Assembly (NCBI GenBank): GCA_033720695.1
Contig: JAWWCA010000028.1
Location: 1 to 22,028 of the forward strand
Source: DATGQT01 sp033720695
GTDB lineage: Bacteria; Bacteroidota; Rhodothermia; Rhodothermales; Rubricoccaceae
Length of the DNA stretch: 22,028 nucleotides
Reading direction: 5' to 3'
Both the position numbers and the translations under genes were made by a program. Shown here one piece after another: positions 20,940 through 22,028 of the stretch. The stretch's first letter is position 1. Every line of letters begins with the position of its first letter. The notes beneath the pieces were generated by a model. The model was not told the origin of the DNA and did not search any database. It saw nothing but the letters and a program-made list of their open reading frames with translations.

Positions 20940-22028
20940 ATGCTCGACCTCCAGCTCCTCCGCGACGACCCCGAGCGCGTCAAGGCCGCCATCGCCACCA
21001 AAGGCGCCGACCCGGCCCTCGTGGACCGCCTCCTCGACGCCGACCGCGAGCGCCGCGCCACGCTCACGGCGCTCCAGACGCTCCAGCAGCAGCAGGGCGA
21101 GTTGGGCCGCCAGATCGGCCCGCTCATGAAGGCCGGACGGAAGGACGAGGCGCAGCCTCTCCTCCAGCAGTCGAACGGCATCAAGGCCGAGATCCAGGAG
21201 GTTCAGGAGGCGGCGCGCCAGCACGAAGAGCGGGTCCAGGCCCTCCTCCTGGAGATCCCCAACCCACCGCACCCCTCGGTGCCGGTCGGCCAGTCGGCGG
21301 AGAGCAACGCCGTCGAGCACGAGTGGGGCGAGAAGCCGTCGTTCGGGTTCGAGGCGAAGCCGCACTGGGACCTCGCGGCGCAGCACGGCCTCATCGACTT
21401 CGAGGCCGGGGCGAAGGTGACGGGGGCGGGCTTCCCGTTCTACCTCGGGCAGGGCGCACGCCTGCAGCGGGCGCTCATCCAGTTCTTCCTCGACCAGGCT
21501 GTCGAGGCGGGGTACACCGAGGTGCAGCCGCCCCTCCTCGTGAACGAGGCCAGCGGCGTCGGCACGGGCCAGCTCCCCGACAAGGAGGGGCAGATGTATC
21601 GGACGGCTCAGGAGCCTGAGGCGATCGAACGAATTAGGCGCTTGGTTCAAGAAGGTAGGGATGAAAGACGGATCTTGAGCGAAACGATAAGTGAGTCGTT
21701 ATCTCAAGGCACCTCCTCGGGCGGCGCCGCTAGTCGGTTCGCTCACTTGCTCAAACATGAAGCCGAAGAGCTGGTCCCACTGATCGATGCGCTGTCGGTC
21801 GGACACTATCTCATCCCGACCTCAGAGGTCCCGGTCACCAACTTGCTCCGAGACGAGATCCTCGACGCCGACCGGCTCCCCGTCAAGTACGCCGCTTACA
21901 CCCCATGCTTCCGGCGCGAGGCCGGCTCCTACGGCAAGGACGTGCGCGGGCTCAACCGGCTCCACCAGTTCGACAAGGTCGAGATCGTCCGCTTCGTCCA
22001 CCCGGACGAGAGCTACGACCACCTCGAA
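20940..22028 (+). CDS. serS: Seryl-tRNA synthetase, C-terminus beyond window; carries a large in-frame insertion
   Basis: SerRS charges tRNA-Ser with serine in the cytoplasm. The first 363 residues are present: the N-terminal tRNA-binding coiled coil (about 25-105), motif 1 region (FPFYLGQGARLQRALIQFFLD...GYTEVQPPLLV, 165-201), the TxE serine-binding loop (TSE, 294-296) and motif 2 (CFRREAGSYGKDVRGLNRLHQF, 323-344). Motif 3 lies beyond the window. Between QMY (218-220) and HYLIPTSEV, where other SerRS proteins have about 8 residues, there are about 67. The frame is intact throughout and all visible active-site motifs are present, so the enzyme is probably functional. The start MLDLQLLRDDPERVKAA is standard. 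A weak GATCTTTC box lies at 20889-20896. Confidence 0.97.
   Translation, partial: MLDLQLLRDDPERVKAAIATKGADPALVDRLLDADRERRATLTALQTLQQQQGELGRQIGPLMKAGRKDEAQPLLQQSNGIKAEIQEVQEAARQHEERVQALLLEIPNPPHPSVPVGQSAESNAVEHEWGEKPSFGFEAKPHWDLAAQHGLIDFEAGAKVTGAGFPFYLGQGARLQRALIQFFLDQAVEAGYTEVQPPLLVNEASGVGTGQLPDKEGQMYRTAQEPEAIERIRRLVQEGRDERRILSETISESLSQGTSSGGAASRFAHLLKHEAEELVPLIDALSVGHYLIPTSEVPVTNLLRDEILDADRLPVKYAAYTPCFRREAGSYGKDVRGLNRLHQFDKVEIVRFVHPDESYDHLE
21603..21803 (+). other. In-frame low-GC insertion within serS
   Basis: Residues 222-288 of SerRS have no counterpart in the family as I know it. Hand counting gives 113 G+C in 200 bases (21601-21800), against 128 in 180 just upstream (21421-21600); the core 21631-21720 is 44 of 90. 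Codons rare elsewhere in the window cluster here: AGG twice, AGA, ATA, TTA, TCT, CAA, AGT, AAA. The peptide reads as two charged helices (about 225-256 and 264-286) joined by a Gly/Ser-rich turn. No stop, no intein splice residues and no recognisable domain are present. Confidence 0.8.

Noticed and set aside
21607..21620. CTCAGG-AG-CCTGAG palindrome at the left end of the serS insertion as a mobile-element terminus
   Set aside because: No matching copy is found at the right end of the segment, so it does not define an element boundary by itself.
21603..21803. The serS insertion as an intein
   Set aside because: It is too short, has no Cys/Ser/Thr at the entry junction, no HN at the exit and no Hint motifs.
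21599..21804. TCGGAC direct repeats at 21599-21604 and 21799-21804 as a target-site duplication of the serS insertion
   Set aside because: The copies are 200 bases apart, not a multiple of three. Excision between them would break the SerRS frame, so they are probably coincidental.
1..22028. tRNA, rRNA, CRISPR arrays and insertion sequences
   Set aside because: I looked for tRNA T-loop sequences with flanking stems, spaced direct repeats and transposase motifs on both strands and saw none that could be supported.

Overview
The window is chromosomal DNA of very high G+C content, roughly 70-75% by eye, and carries mostly housekeeping genes. Several families are typical of Bacteroidota: the conserved secreted protein often labelled 'asparagine synthetase B', the small protein often labelled 'ABC transporter ATPase', a bS16 with a long tail, and promoter-like TAnnTTnn boxes instead of clear Shine-Dalgarno sites. 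With this base composition, the best guess is Rhodothermia (Salinibacter/Rubricoccus/Rubrivirga-like). The taxon is inferred and was not checked against any database.

Layout. 1-2473 (minus): ffh, rpsP and the first codons of a probable rimM, a translation/secretion operon. 2474-2730: divergent intergenic region with a possible structured ffh leader. 2731-3975 (plus): tryptophan 2,3-dioxygenase-like gene. 3990-4367 (minus) and 4366-4965 (plus): a CxxC carboxymuconolactone-decarboxylase-like protein and 5-formyltetrahydrofolate cyclo-ligase, divergent, with start codons sharing one CATG. 5037-5561: conserved Bacteroidota protein. 5851-6864: L,D-transpeptidase-like secreted protein. 6988-8568: AbgT transporter behind a promoter flanked by a 10-bp inverted repeat. 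8573-11931 (minus): site-2 protease with CBS domains, membrane-anchored DNase-I-like phosphatase/nuclease, CAP-domain lipoprotein and stand-alone DsbD N-terminal domain.

12059-14527 (minus): prfA, then the rpsF-rpsR-rplI ribosomal operon, with a candidate S6:S18-type leader hairpin before rpsF and a strong hairpin after rplI. 14685-17875 (plus): secreted TPR protein and the conserved 'AsnB-labelled' secreted protein. 17959-20370 (plus): acyl-CoA thioesterase, small probable outer-membrane protein, stand-alone B12-binding domain and RmlD-like reductase. 20380-20811 (minus): META-like lipoprotein. 20940-22028 (plus): serS, cut by the window end. No stretch over 300 bases lacks a gene; the largest gap is 5562-5850. 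I saw no rRNA, tRNA, CRISPR array or insertion sequence.

The most unusual feature is in serS. Between motif 1 and the TxE serine-binding loop there is an in-frame segment of about 67 codons where other SerRS proteins have a short linker. It has much lower G+C and codons rare elsewhere here. A second pattern is a set of intergenic elements with 7-bp periodicity and inverted symmetry that run up to the start codon of the next gene (rplI, the AsnB-labelled gene and the B12 gene). A third is a recurrent TATCTTC-like box 20-80 bases before many start codons.
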